DNA of 64,000 nt from Coriaria nepalensis (GCA_027186245.1 CP114492.1:4600501-4664500); one strand, 5' to 3'. Shown: positions 10,277 to 23,942, counted from the stretch's first letter. Notes: generated from the letters alone by a model not told the origin. Made by a program: numbers and translations.

Positions 10277-13200
10277 GTGCGAAAATAAAATACATTTGAA
10301 CTGGTTTCAACTGAGTTACTGACTTTGAAAGAGTCATTGGTATGATTTTTTGGTGAAACAAAAGCATACTTAGCTTCAAAATATCATTTGCATGTTATGC
10401 ACCAAAGTTGTGCTTCAAGGGTGAAAGTAGAATTCATTCGGACTACTTCAAACGAGTTATTGACTCAAATAGAGTCATTGGAATGACTTAAAGATTAAAT
10501 AAATGCTTACTTGCCTTCAAAAGCTCATTTGCGAGTTATGCATGAAAGTCGTGTTTGAAGTGCGAACATGGAATTCGTTTCAACTTGTTTCAAGTGAGTT
10601 ATTGACTTGGAAAGAGTCATTGGAATGATGTTAAGATGAAACAAAAGCATACTTAGCTTCAAAATATCATTTGCATGTTAAGCACCAAAGTCGTGTTTCA
10701 CGGGTGAAAGTAGAATTCATTCGGACTACTTTCAAACGAGTTATTGACTCAAATAGAGTCACTGGAATTACTTCAAGATTAAACAAATGCTTACTTCCTT
10801 CGAAAGCTCATTTGCAAGTTTTGCATGTAAGTCGTGTTTCAAGTGCGAAAATAGAATTTGTTTGAACTAGTTTCAAATGAGTTATTGACTTGAAATGAGT
10901 CTTTGGAATGATTTTAAGGTTAAACAAATGCATACTTGGCTTGAAAAGATCATTTGCAGGTTATGCACCAAAGTCGTGTTTCAAGGGTGAAAGTAGAATT
11001 CACTCGGACTACCAGAAACGAGTTACTGACTCAAATAGAGTCATTGGAATGACGTAAAGATTAAACAAATGCTTACTCGCCCTCGAAAGCTCATTTGCAA
11101 ATTATGCATGAAAGTCGTGTTTGAAGTGCGAAAATAAAATACATTTGAACTGGTTTCAACTGAGTTACTGACTTTGAAAGAGTCATTGGTATGATTTTAA
11201 GGTGAAACAAAAGCATACTTAGCTTCAAAATATCATTTGCATGTTATGCACCAAAGTCATGTTTCTAGGGTGAAATTAGAATTCATTCGAACTACTTCAA
11301 ACGAGTTATTGACTCAAATAGAGTCATTGGAATGACGTAAAGATTAAACAAATGCTTACTCTCCTTCGAATGCTCATTTGCAAATTATGCATGAAAGTCG
11401 TGTTTGAAGTGCGAAAATAAAATACATTTGAACTGGTTTCAACTGAGTTATTGACTTTGAAAGAGTCATTGGTATGATTTTAAGGTGAAACAAAAGCATA
11501 CTTAGCTTCAAAATATCATTTGCATGTTATGCACCAAAGTTGAGTTTCAAGGGTGAAAGTAGAATTCATTCGGACTACTTCAAACGAGTTATTGACTCAA
11601 ATAGAGTCATTGAAATGACTTAAAGATTAAACAAATGCTTACTTGCCTTCAAAAGCTTATTTGCAAGTTATGCACGAAAGTCGTGTTTGAAGTGTGAAAA
11701 TTGAATTTATTTGAACTTGTTTCAAGTGAGTTATTGACTTGGAAAGAGTCATCGGAATGATTTTAAGATGAAACAAAAGCATACTTAGCTTCAAAATATC
11801 ATTTGCATGTTAAGCACCAAAGTAGTGTTTCACGGGTTAAAGTAGAATTCATTCGGACTACTTTCAAACGAGTTATTGACTCAAATAGAGTCACTGGAAT
11901 TACTTAAAGATTAAACAAATGCTTACTTCCTTCGAAAGCTCATTTGCAAGTTATGCATGAAAGTCATGTTTGAAGTGCGAAAATGGAATTCATTTGAACT
12001 TGTTTCAACTGAGTTATTAACTTGGAAAGAGTCACTGGAATGATTTTAAGATGAAACAAAAGCATAGTTAGCCTTAAAATATCATTTGCATGTTATGCAC
12101 CAAAGTCCTGTCTGAAATACAAAAATAGAATTCGTTCCAAATGCTTTCAAATGAGTTATTGACTTGAATAGAGTCATTGGAATGACTTTTAGATTAAACA
12201 AACGCATACTTTCCTTTAAAATCCCAATTGCAAGTTTTGCATGTAAGTCGTGTTTCAAGTGCGAAAATAGAATTTGTTCGAACTAGTTTCAAATGAGTTA
12301 TTGACTTGAAATGAGTCTTTGGAATGATTTTAAGGTTAAACAAATGCATACTTGGCTTGAAAAGATCATTTGCAGGTTATGAAACAAAGTCATGTTTGAA
12401 GGGTGAAAGTAGAATTCACTCGGACTACCAGAAACGAGTTATTGACTCAAATAGAGTCATTGGAATGACTTAAAGATTACACAAATGCTTACTTGCTTTC
12501 GAAAGCTCATTTGGAAGTTATGCATGAAGGTCATGTTTGAAGTGCGAAAATGGAATAAGTTTCAACTTGTTTCAAGTGAGTTATTGACTTGGAAAGAGTC
12601 ATTGGAATGATGTTAAGATGAAACAAAAGCATACTTAGCTTCAAAATATCATTTGCATGTTAAGCACCAAAGTCGTGTTTCAAGGGTGAAAGTAGAATTC
12701 ATTCGGACTACTTTCAAATGAGTTATTGACTCAAATAGAGTCACTGGAATTACTTAAAGATTAAACAAATGCTTACTTCCTTCGAAAGCTCATTTGCAAG
12801 TTATGCATGAAAGTCATGTTTGAAGTACGAAAATTGAATTCGTTTGAACTTGTTTCAACTGAGTTATTGACTTGAAAAGAGTCACTGGAATGATTTTAAG
12901 ATGAAACAAAAGCATACTTAGCTTTAAAATATCATTTGCATGTTATGCACCAAAGTCGTGTTTCTAGGGTGAAAGTAGAATTCATTCGGACTACTTCAAA
13001 CGAGTTATTGACTCAAATAGAGTCATTGGAATGACGTAAAGATTAAACAAATGCTTACTCGCCTTCGAAAGCTCATTTGCAAATTATGCATGAAAGTCGT
13101 GTTTGAAGTGCGAAAATGGAATTCGTTTGAACTTGTTTCAACTGAGTTATTGACTTGGAAAGAGTCACTGGAATGATTTTAAGATGAAACAAAAGCATAG

Positions 13201-13337
13201 TTAGCTTTAAAATATCATTTGCATGTTATGCACCAAAGTCCTGTCTGCAATACGAAAATAGAATTCGTTCCAAATGCTTTCAAATGAGTTATTGACTTGA
13301 ATAGAGTCATGGGAATGACTTTTAGATTAAACAAACG
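10277..13337 (-). repeat. Distal part of the inverted block
   Basis: A mosaic of the monomer types found earlier in the block. Private combinations return: the AAAATAAAATAC unit at about 11128 and 11415, the CACGGGTGAAAG or CACGGGTTAAAG unit at about 10700 and 11830, and the T1-like CCAAAGTCCTGTCTG unit at 12100 and 13233, which are 1133 bp apart. The last reverse-strand word is TTTTAGATTAAACAAACG at 13320-13337. Confidence 0.82.
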
Positions 13338-13360
13338 AGTCATTATCTCATTTGAAAGCT
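13321..13360. other. Inversion junction 2
   Basis: Reverse-strand satellite (TTTTAGATTAAACAAACG, ending at 13337) is joined directly to forward satellite (AGTCATTATCTCATTTGAAA from 13338). The forward side is a T1-type monomer entered at about its 46th base, and its usual AATAA core reads ATTAT. No insertion lies between the two orientations. Confidence 0.9.
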
Positions 13361-13718
13361 TTTGGAACGAATTCTATTTTCGCATTTCAAACACGAATTT
13401 TATTCATAACATGCAGATGATATTTTGAAGCTAAGTATGCATTTGTTTCATGTTAAAATAATTCCAATGACTCTTTCCAAGTCAATAACTCATTTCAAGC
13501 TAGTTCGAACAAATTTTATTTTCGCACTTCAAACACGACCGACGTGCAATACTTGCAATTGAGCTTTTAATGGATATTATGGATTTGTCTAATCTTAAAG
13601 TCATTCCAATGACTCTATTCAAGTCAATAACTCATTTGAAGCTAGTTCGAACAAATTCTATTTTCGCACTTCAAACACAACCGACATGCAATACTTGCAA
13701 TTGAGCTTATAATGGAAA
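13338..13718 (+). repeat. First forward monomers after the inversion
   Basis: A truncated T1-like unit followed by T2-like and T3-like units (GAAGCTAGTTCGAAC, CGACCGACGTGC). This is the right half's monomer set, joined directly to the inversion junction. Confidence 0.88.
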
Positions 13719-14569
13719 GTATGGATTTGTCTCATCTTAAAGTCATTCCGATGACTTTTCGCAAATTAATAACTCATTTAAAAGCATTTGGAACGAATTC
13801 TATTTTCGCGCTTCAAACATGACTTTTATGCATGACATGCAAATGATATTTTGAAGCTAAGAATGCATTATGTTCATCTTAAAATCATTCCAATAACACT
13901 TCCCAAGTCAATAACTCAGTTGAAACCAGATCCAACGAATTCCATTTTGCCACTTCAAATACGACTTTCATGCATAACTTGCAAATGACATTTCGTAGGC
14001 AAGTAAGCATTTGTTTAATTTTCAAGTCATTCCAGTGACCCTATTTGAGTTAATAACTCGTTTGAAAGTAGTCCGAATGAATTCTACTTTCACCCTTGAA
14101 ACATGACTTTGGTGCATAACATGCAAATGATCTTTTGAAGCCAAGTATGCATTTGTTTAACCTTAAAATCATTCCAATGACTCATTTCAAATCAATAACC
14201 AGTTTGAAACTAGTTCGAACAAATTCTATTTTCGCACTTGAAACACGACCTACATGAAAAAATTGCAATTGAGATTTTAAAGGAAAGTATGCGTTTGGTT
14301 AATCTTGAAGTCATTTTAATGACTCTATTCAAGTCAATAACTCATTTGAAAGCTTTTGGAACGAATTTTATTTTCGCATTTCAAACACGAATTTCATTCA
14401 TAACATGCAGATGATATTTTGAAGCTAAGTATGCATTTGTTTCATGTTTAAATCATTCCAATGACTCTTTCCAAGTCAATAACTCATTTGAAGCTAGTTC
14501 GAACAAATTCTATTTTCGCACTTCAAACACAACCGACATGCAATACTTGCAATTGAGCTTTTAATGGAT
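13719..14569 (+). repeat. 851-bp HOR copy, six monomers
   Basis: From one U4 (TTCGCGCTTC at 13805) to the next. It includes the private words CCAGATCCAACG and GACCCTATTTGAGTTAATAA, both found again 3123 bp downstream in the copy starting at 16842. Confidence 0.86.
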
Positions 14570-15705
14570 ATTATGGATTTGTCTAATCTTAAAGTCATTC
14601 CGATGACTTTTTCCAAATTAGTAACTCATTTAAAGCATTTGGAACGAATTCTATTTTCGCGCTTCACACACGACTTTTATGCATGACATGCAAATGATAT
14701 TTTGAAGCTAGGAATGCATTATTTTCATCTTAAAATCATTCCAATGACTCTTCCCAAGTCAATAACTCAGTTGAAACTAGTTCAAACGAATTCCATTTTG
14801 CCACTTCAAATACGACTTTCATGCATAACTTGCAAATGACCTTTTGAAGGCAAGTAAGCATTTGTTTCATCTTCAAGTCATTCCAGTAACTCTATTTGAG
14901 TCAATAACTCGTTTGAAAGTAGTCCGAATGAATTCTACTTTCACCCTTGAAACATGACTTTGGTGCATAACATGCAAATGATCTTCTGAAGCCAAGTATG
15001 CATTTGTTTAACCTTAAAATCATTCCAATTACTCATTTCAAGTCAATAACCAATTTGAAACTAGTTCGAACAAATTATATTTTCGCACTTGAAACACGAC
15101 ATACATGAAAAACTTGCAATTGAGATTTTAAAGGAAAGTATGCGTTTGGTTAATCTTGAAGTCATTTTAATGGCTCTATTCAAGTCAATAACTCATTTGA
15201 AAGCTTTTGGAACGAATTCTATTTTCGCATTTCAAACACAAATTTTATTCATAACACGCAGATGATATTTTGAAGCTAAGTATGCGTTTGTTTCATGTTA
15301 AAATCATTCCAATGACTCTTTCCAAGTCAATAACTCATTTGAAGCTAGTTCGAACAAATTCTATTTTCGCACTTCAAACACGACCGACATGCAATACTTG
15401 CAATTGAGCTTTTAAAGAAAAGTATGGATTTGTTCAATCTTAAAGTCATTCCAATGACTCTATTCAAGTCAATAACTCATTTGAAGCTAGTTCGAACAAA
15501 TTCTATTTTCGCACATCAAACACGACCAACATGCAATACTTTCAATTGAGCTTTTAATAAAAAGTATGGATTTGTTTAATCTTAAAGTCATTCAAATGAC
15601 TCTATTCAGGTCAATAACTCATTTGAAGCTAGTTCGGACAAATTCTATTTTCGCACTTCAAATACAACCGACATGCAATACTTGCAATTGAGCTTTTAAT
15701 AGAAA
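14570..15705 (+). repeat. 1136-bp HOR copy, eight monomers (a)
   Basis: Four backbone monomers, then T1, T2 and two T3-like units. The second T3-like unit follows CACATCAAACACGACCAAC (from 15513), which recurs 2272 bp later near 17785. Confidence 0.87.
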
Positions 15706-16841
15706 GTATGGATTTATCTAATCTTAAAGTCATTCCGATGACGTTTTCCAAATTAGTAACTCATTTAAAAGCATTTGGAACGAATTCTATTTTCGCGCTT
15801 CACACACGACTTTTACGCATGACATGCAAATGATATTTTGAAGGTAAGAATGCATTATTTTCATCTTAAAATCATTCCAATAACTCTTCCCAAGTCAATA
15901 ACTCAGTTGAAACCAGATCAAACGAATTCCATTTTGCCACTTCAAATACGACTTTCATGCATAACTTGCAAATGACCTTTCGTAGGCAAGTAAGCATTTG
16001 TTTAATCTTCCAGTCATTCTAGTGACCCTATTTGAGTCAATAACTCGTTTGAAAGTAGTCCGAATGAATTCTACTTTCACCTTTGAAACATTACTTTGGT
16101 GCATAACATGCAAATGATCTTTTGAAGCCAAGTATGCATTTGTTTAATCTTAAAATCATTCCAGTGACTCATTTCGAGTCAATAACCAATTTGAAACTAG
16201 TTCGAACAAATTTTATTTTCGCACTTGAAACACGACATACATGAAAAACTTGCAATTGAGATTTCAAAGTAAAGTATGCGTTTGGTTAATCTTAAAGTCA
16301 TTTTAATGACTCTATTCAAGTCAATAACTCATTTGAAAGCTTCTGGAACGAATTCTATTTTCGCATTTCAAACACGAATTTTATTCATAACATGCAGATG
16401 ATATTTTGAAGCTAAGTATGCATTTGTTTCATGTTAAAATCATTTCAATGACTCTTTCCAAGTCAAAAACTCATTTGAAGCTAGTTCGAACAAATTCTAT
16501 TTTCGCACTTCAAACACGACCGACGTGCAATACTTGCAATTGAGCTTTTAAAGAAATGTATAGAATTGTTTAATCTTAAAGTCATTCCAATGACTCTATT
16601 CAAGTCAATAACTCATTTGAGGCTAGTTCGAACAAATTCTATTTTCGCACATCAAACACGACCGACATGCAATACTTTCAATTGAGCTTTTAAAGAAAAG
16701 TCTGGATTTGTTTAATCTTAAAGTCATTCCAATGACTCTATTCAAGTCAATAACTCATTTGAAGCTAGTTCGGACAAATTCTATTTTCGCACTTCAAACA
16801 CAACCGACATGCAATACTTACGATTGAGCTTTTAATGGAAA
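15706..16841 (+). repeat. 1136-bp HOR copy, eight monomers (b)
   Basis: Same length and order as the preceding copy. U4 reads ATTTATCTAATC here and its GCGC word is followed by TTCACACACG. Variants include GACCTTTCGTAGG in U5. Confidence 0.87.
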
Positions 16842-17977
16842 GTATGGATTTGTCTCATCTTAAAGTCATTCCGATGACTTTTCCCAAATTAATAACTCAT
16901 TTAAAAGCATTTGGAACGAATTCTATTTTCGCGCTTCAAACACAACTTTTATGCACGACATGCAAATGATATTTTGAAGCTAAGAATGCAGTATTTTCAT
17001 CTTAAAATCATTCCATTAACACTTCCCAAGTCAATAACTCAGTTGAAACCAGATCCAACGAATTCCATTTTGCCACTTCAAATACGACTTTCATGCATAA
17101 CTTGCAAATGACATTTCGTAGGCAAGTAAGCATTTGTTTAATTTTCAAGTCATTCCAGTGACCCTATTTGAGTTAATAACTCGTTTGAAAGTAGTCCGAA
17201 TGAATTCTACTTTCACCCTTGAAACATGACTTTGGTGCATAACATGCAAATGATCTTCCGAAGCCAAGTATGCATTTGTTTAACCTTAAAATCATTCCAA
17301 TGACTAATTTCAAATCAATAACCAGTTTGAAACTAGTTCGAACAAATTCTATTTTCGCACTTGAAACACGACATACATGAAAAAATTGCAATTGAGATTC
17401 TAAAGGAAAGTATGCGTTTGGTTAATCTTGAAGTCATTTTAATGACTCTATTCAAGTCAATAACTCATTTCAAGGCTTTTGGAACGAATTTTATTTTCGC
17501 ATTTCAAACACGAATTTCATTCATAACATGCAGATGATATTTTGAAGCTAAGTATGCATTTGTTTCATGTTTAAATCATTCCAATGACTCTTTCCAAGTC
17601 AATAACTCATTTGAAGCTAGTTCGAACAAATTCTATTTTCGCACTTCAAACACGACCGACATGCAATACTTGCAATCGAGCTTTTAAAGAACAGTATGGA
17701 TTTGTTTAATCTTAAAGTCATTCCAATGACTCTATTCAAGTCAATAACTCATTTGAAGCTAGTTCGAACAAATTCTATTTTCGCACATCAAACACGACCA
17801 ACATGCAATACTTTCAATTGAGCTTTTAATAAAAAGTATGGATTTGTTTAATCTTAAAGTCATTCAAATGACTCTATTCAAGTCAATAACTCATTTGAAG
17901 CTAGTTCGGACAAATTCTATTTTCGCACTTCAAATACAACCGACATGCAATACTTGCAATTGAGCTTTTAATAGAAA
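16842..17977 (+). repeat. 1136-bp HOR copy, eight monomers (c)
   Basis: Third consecutive eight-monomer copy. Its first half matches the copy at 13719 (CCAGATCCAACG, AGTTAATAACTCG); its second half matches the copy at 14570 (CACGACCAACATGC). It therefore looks like a recombinant of two older copies. Confidence 0.87.
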
Positions 17978-18970
17978 GTATGGATTTATCTAATCTTAAA
18001 GTCATTCCGATGACATTTTCGAAATTAGTAACTCATTTAAAAGCATTTGGAACGAATTCTATTTTCGCGCTTCACACACGACTTTTACGCATGACATGCA
18101 AATGATATTTTAAAGGTAAGAATGCATTATTTTCATCTTAAAATCATTCCAATGACTCTTCCCAAGTCAATAACTCAGTTGAAACTAGTTCAAACGAATT
18201 CCATTTTTCCACTTCAAATACGACTTTCATGCATAACTTGCAAATGACCTTTCGAAGGCAAGTAAGCATTTGTTTAATCTTCAAGTCATTCCAGTTACCC
18301 TATTTGAGTCAATAACTCGTTTGAAAGTAGTCCGAATGAATTCTACTTTTGCCCTTGAAACATTACTTTGGTGCATAACATGCAAATGATCTTTTGAAGC
18401 CAAGTATGCATTTGTTTAACCTTAAAATCATTCCAGTGACACATTTCAAGTCAATAACCAATTTGAAACTAGTTCGAACAAATTTTATTTTCGCACTTAA
18501 AACACGACGTACATGAAAAACTTGCAATTGAGATTTTAAAGGAAGTATGCGTTTGGTTAATCTTAAAGTCATTTTAATGACTCTATTCAAGTCAATAACT
18601 CATTTGAAAGCTTTTGGAACGAATTCTATTTTCGCATTTCAAACACGAATTTTATTCATAACATGCAGATGATATTTTGAAGCTAAGTATGCATTTGTTT
18701 CATTTTAAAATCATTCCAATGACTCTTTCCAAGTCAATAACTGATTTGAAGCTAGTTCGAACAAATTCTATTTTCGCACTTCAAACACGACCGACATGCA
18801 ATACTTGCAATTGAGCTTTTAAAAAAAAGTACTGATTTGTTTAATCTTAAAGTCATTCCTATGACTCTTTTCAAGTCAATAACTCATTTGAAGCTAGTTC
18901 GGACAAATTCTATTTTCGCACTTCAAACACAACCGACATGCAATACTTGCAATTGAGCTTTTAATGGAAA
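17978..18970 (+). repeat. 993-bp HOR copy, seven monomers
   Basis: U4 to U4 distance of 993 bp. It is 1 bp short of 7 x 142; AAAGGAAGTATGCG near 18539 lacks one A compared with AAAGGAAAGTATGCG in other T1 starts. Confidence 0.86.
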
Positions 18971-19964
18971 GTATGGATTTGTCTAATCTTAAAGTCATTC
19001 CAATGACCTTTTCCAAATTAATAACTCATTTAAAATCATTTGGAACGAATTCTATTTTCGCGCTTCAAACACGACTTTTATGCATGACATGCAAATGATA
19101 TTTTGAAGCTAAGAATGCATTATTTTCATCTTAAAATCATTCCAATAACTCTTCCCAAGTCAATAACTCAGTTGAACCCAGATCAAACGAATTCCATTTT
19201 GCCACTTCAAATACGACTTTCATGCATAACTTGCAAATGACCTTTCGTAGGCAAGTAAGCATTTGTTTAATCTTCCAGTCATTCTAGTGACCCTATTTGA
19301 GTCAATAACTCGTTTGAAAGTAGTCCGAATGAATTCTACTTTCAGCTTTGAAACATTACTTTGGTGCATAACATGCAAATGATCTTTTGAAGCCAAGTAT
19401 GCGTTTGTTTAATCTTAAAATCATTCCAGTGACTCATTTCAAGTCAATAACCAATTTGAAACTAGTTCGAACAAATTTTATTTTCGCACTTGAAACACGA
19501 CGTACATGAAAAACTTGCAATTGAGATTTCAAAGTAAAGTATGCGTTTGGTTAATCTTAAAGTCATTTTAATGACTCTATTCAAGTCAATAACTCATTTG
19601 AAAGCTTCTGGAACGAATTCTATTTTCGCATTTCAAACACGAATTTTATTCATAACATGCAGATGATATTTTGAAGCTAAGTATGCATTTGTTTCATGTT
19701 AAAATCATTTGAATGACTCTTTCCAAGTCAATAACTCATTTGAAGCTAGTTCGAACAAATTCTATTTTCGCACTTCGAACACGACCGCCGTGCAATACTT
19801 GCAATTGACCTTTTAAAGAAAAGTATAGAATTGTTTAATCTTAAAGTCATTCCAATGACTCTATTCAAGTCAATAACTCATTTGAAGCTAGTTCGGACAA
19901 ATTCTATTTTCGCACTTCAAACACAACCGACATGCAATACTTACAATTGAGCTTTTAATGGAAA
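18971..19964 (+). repeat. 994-bp HOR copy, seven monomers
   Basis: Four backbone monomers plus T1, T2 and T3 in the order of the reference, but more diverged. U5 still has the EcoRI word GAATTCC. Confidence 0.87.
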
Positions 19965-21668
19965 GTATGGATTTGTCTCATCTTAAAGTCATTCCGATGA
20001 CTTTTCCCAAATTAATAACTCATTTAAAATCATTCGGAACGAATTCTATTTTCGCGCTTCAAACACGACTTTTATGCATGACATGCAAATGATATTTTGA
20101 AGCTAAGAATGCATTATTTTCACCTTAAAATCATTCCAATGACTCTTCCCAAGTCAATAACTCAGTTGAAACCAGTTCAAACGAATTCCATTTTGCCACT
20201 TCAAATACGAATTTCATGCATAACTTGCAAATGACATTTCGTAGGCAAGTAAGCATTTGTTTAATCTTCAAGTCATTCCAGTGACCCTATTTGGGTTAAT
20301 AACTCGTTTGAAAGTAGTCCGAATGAATCCTACTTTCACCCTTGAAACATGACTTTGGTGCATAACATGCAAATGATCTTTTGAAGCCAAGTATGCATTT
20401 GTTTAACCTTAAAATCATTCCAGTGACTCATTTCCAGTCAATAACATATTTGAAACTAGTTCGAACAAATTTTATTTTCGCACTTGGAACACGACGTACA
20501 TGGAAAACTTGCAATTGAGATTTTAAAGGAAAGTATGCGTTTGGTTAATCTTAAAGTCATTTTAATGACTCTATTCAAGTCAATAACTCATTTGAAAGCT
20601 TCTGGAACGAATTCTATTTTCGCATTTCAAACACGAATTTTATTCATAACATGCAAATGATATTTTGAAGCTAAGTATGCATATGTTTCATGTTTAAATC
20701 ATTCCAATGACCCTTTCCAAGTCAATAACTCATTTGAAGCTAGTTCGAACAAATTCTATTTTCGCACTTCAAACACAACCGACATGCAATACTTGCAATT
20801 GAGCTTTAAATGGAAATTATGGATTTGTCTAATCTTAAAGTCATTCCGATGACTTTTTCCAAATTAGTAACTCATTTAAAAGCATTTGGAACGAATTCTA
20901 TTTTCGCGCTACACACACGACTTTTATGCAAGACATGCAAATGATATTTTGAAGCTAAGAATGCATTATTTTCATCTTAAAATCATTCCAATGACTCTTC
21001 CCAAGTCAATAACTCAGTTGAAACTAGTTCAAACGAATTCCATTTTGCCACTTCAAATACGACTTTCATGCATAACTTGCAAATGACCTTTCGAAGGCAA
21101 GTAAGCATTGATTTAATCTTGAAGTCATTTCAGTGACTCTATATGAGTCAATAACTCGTTTGAAAGTAGTCTGAATGAATTCTACTTTCACCCTTGAAGC
21201 ATGACTTTGGTGCATAACATGCAAATGATCTTTTGAAGCCAAGTATGCATTTGTTTAACCTTAAAATCATTCCAATGACTCATTTCAAGTCAATAACCAA
21301 TTTGAAACTAGTTCGAACAAATTTTATTTTCGCACTTGAAACACGACGTACATGAAAAACCTGCAATTGAAATTTTAAAGGAAAGTATGTGTTTGGTTAA
21401 TCTTGAAGTCATTTTAATGACTCTATTCAAGTCAATAACTCATTTGAAAGCTTTTGGAACGAATTCTATTTTCGCATTTCAAACACGAATTTTATTCATA
21501 ACATGCAGATGATATTTTGAAGCTAAGTATGCATTTGTTTCATTTTAAAATCATTCCAATGACTCTTTCCAAGTCAATAACTCATTTGAAGCTAGTTCGA
21601 ACAAATTCTATTTTCGCACTTCAAACATGACCGACATGCAGTACTTGCAATTGAGCTTTTAAAGGAAA
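19965..21668 (+). repeat. Two 852-bp HOR copies, six monomers each
   Basis: U4 starts lie at 19965, 20817 and 21669, both steps 852 bp. Each copy has the four backbone monomers plus T1 and one T2/T3-like unit, that is, one cassette monomer fewer than the 7-mer. Confidence 0.86.
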
Positions 21669-23089
21669 GTATGGATTTGTCGAATCTTAAAGTCATTCCA
21701 ATGACCTTTTCCAAATTAATAACTCATTTAAAATCATTCGGAACGAATTCTATTTTCGCGCTTCAAACACGACTTTTATGCATGACATGCAAATGATATT
21801 TTGAAGCTAAGAATGCATTATTTTCATCTTAAAATCATTCCAATGACTCTTCCCAAGTCAATAACTCAGTTGAAACCAGCTCAAACTAATTCAATTTTGC
21901 CACTTCAAATACGACTTTCAAGCATAACTTCCAAATGACCTTTCGAAGGGAAGTAAGCATTTGTTTAATCTTCAAGTCATTCCAGTTACCCTATTTGAGT
22001 CAATAACTCGTTTGAAAGTTGTCCGAATGAATTCTACTTTCACCCTCGAAACATGACTTTGGTGCATAACATGCAAATGATCTTTTGAAGCCAAGTATGC
22101 ATTTGTTTAACCTTAAAATCATTCAAATGACTCATTTCAAGTCAATAACCAATTTGAAACTAGTTCGAACAAATTCTATTTTCGCACTTGAAACACGACC
22201 TACATGAAAAACTTGCAATTGAGCTTTTAAAGAAAAGAATGGATTTGTTTAATCTTAAAGTCATTCCAATGACTCTATTCAAGTCAATAACTCATTTGAA
22301 GCTCGTTCGGACAAATTCTATTTTCGCACTTCAAACACAACCGACATGCAATACTTGCAGTTGAGCTTTTAATGGAAAGTATGGATTTGTCTCATCTTAA
22401 AGTCATTCCGATGACCTTTTTCCAAATTAATAACTCATTTAAAAGCATTTGGAACGAATTCTATATTCGCGCTTCAAACACGACTTTTATGCATGACATG
22501 CAAATGATATTTTGAAGCTAAGAATGCATTATTTTCATCTTAAAATCATTCCAATGACTCTTCCCAAGTTAATAACTCAGTTGAAACCAGTTCAAACTAA
22601 TTCCATTTTGCCACTTCAAATACGACTTTCATGCATAACTTGCAAATGACCTTTCGAAGGCAAGTAAGCATTTCTTTAATCTTCAAGTCATTCTAGTGAC
22701 TCTATTTGAGTCAATAACTCGTTTGAAAGTAGTCCGAATGAATTCTACTTTCACCCTTGAAACATGACTTTGGTGCATAACATGCAAATGATCTTTTGAA
22801 GCCAAGTATGCATTTGTTTAACCTTAAAATCATGCTAATGACTCATTTCAAGTCAATAACCAATTTGAAACTAGTTCGAACAAATTCTATTTTCGCACTT
22901 CAAACACGGCCGACATGCAATACTTGCAATTGAGATTTTAAAGAAAGCTATGGATTTGTTTAATCTTAAAGTCATTCCAATGACTCTATTCAAGTCAATA
23001 ACTCATTTGAAGCTAGTTCGGACAAATTCTATTTTACCACTTCAAACACAACCGACATGCAATACTTGCAGTTGAGCTTTTAAAGGAAA
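21669..23089 (+). repeat. Two five-monomer HOR copies (710 and 711 bp)
   Basis: U4 starts lie at 21669, 22379 and 23090. These are the shortest HOR copies in the forward part. T1 is missing, and U7 leads into a T3-like unit. The second copy gains 1 bp (GACCTTTTTCC). Confidence 0.86.
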
Positions 23090-23942
23090 GTATGGATTTG
23101 TCTCATCTTAAAGTCATTCCGATGACTTTTTTCCAAATTAATAAGTCATTTAAAAGCATTTGGAACGAATTCTATTTTCGCGCTTCAAACACGACTTTTA
23201 TGCGTGACATGCAAATGATATTTTGAAGCTAAGAATGCATTATTTTCATCTTAAAATCATTCCAATGACTCTTCCCAAGTTAATAACTCAGTTGAAACCA
23301 GTTCAAACTAATTCCATTTTGCCACTGCAAATACGACTTTCATGCATAACTTGCAAATGACCTTTCGAAGGCAAGTAAGCATTTGTTTAATCTTCAAGTC
23401 ATTCCAGTCACTCTATTTGAGTCAATAACTCGTTTGAAAGTATTCCGAATGAATTCCACTTTCACCCTTGAAACATGGCTTTGGTGCATAACATGCAAAT
23501 GATCTTTTGAAGCCAAGTATGCATTTGTTTAACCTTAAAATCATTCCAATGACTCATTTCAAGTCAATAACCAATTTGAAACTAGTTCGAACAAATTCTA
23601 TTTTCGCACTTGAAACACGACCTACATGAAAAACTTGCACTTGAGATTTTAAAGGAAAGTATGCGTTTGGTTAATCTTGAAGTCATTTCAATGACTCTAT
23701 TCAAGTCAATAACTCATTTGAAAGCTTTTGGAACGAATTCTATTTTCGCATTTTAAAAACGAATTTTAGTCATAACATGCAGATGATATTTTGAAGCTAA
23801 GTATGCATTTGTTTCATGTAAAAGTCATTCCAATGACTCTATTCAAGTCAATAACTCATTTGAAGCTAGTTCGGACAAATTCTATTTTCGCACTTCAAAC
23901 ACGACCGACATGCAGTACTTGCAATTGAGCTTTTAATAGAAA
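23090..23942 (+). repeat. 853-bp HOR copy, six monomers
   Basis: First of a run of six-monomer copies. One extra T in GACTTTTTTCC explains 853 rather than 852. It carries GTATTCCGAATG and CATGGCTTTGG, which recur 852 and 2556 bp downstream. Confidence 0.87.

Larger units (their letters stand above)
4064..13337 (-). repeat. Inverted satellite block, 9274 bp
   Basis: All monomers in this block are in reverse orientation. Diagnostic forward words appear as complements: GAGTTATTGACTTGGAAAG, AGTCATTGGAATGA and AAACAAATGCATAC. Both ends show an abrupt strand switch with no spacer. Monomers are homologous to those outside, including T1-like units (CCAAATGCTTTCAAATGAG) and U6-like units (GAAAGTAGAATTC), but they are more diverged from one another than those on the right of the window. 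Confidence 0.95.

Noticed and set aside
8150..12700. CENP-B box candidate (TTCACGGGTGAAAG and relatives)
   Set aside because: Only the CGGG part resembles the mammalian 17-bp box; the required TTCG...A spacing is missing, and the word is confined to a few inverted monomers.
1..13337. Separate satellite families on the left and right
   Set aside because: HOR structure differs, but monomers share the same word order and length throughout, so they are diverged layers of one family.
10671..21086. Open frames of 64-75 codons at 10671, 16911, 17173, 18363 and 20886
   Set aside because: All lie within one and a half monomers and encode the same satellite-derived words on one strand or the other. 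No family resemblance.
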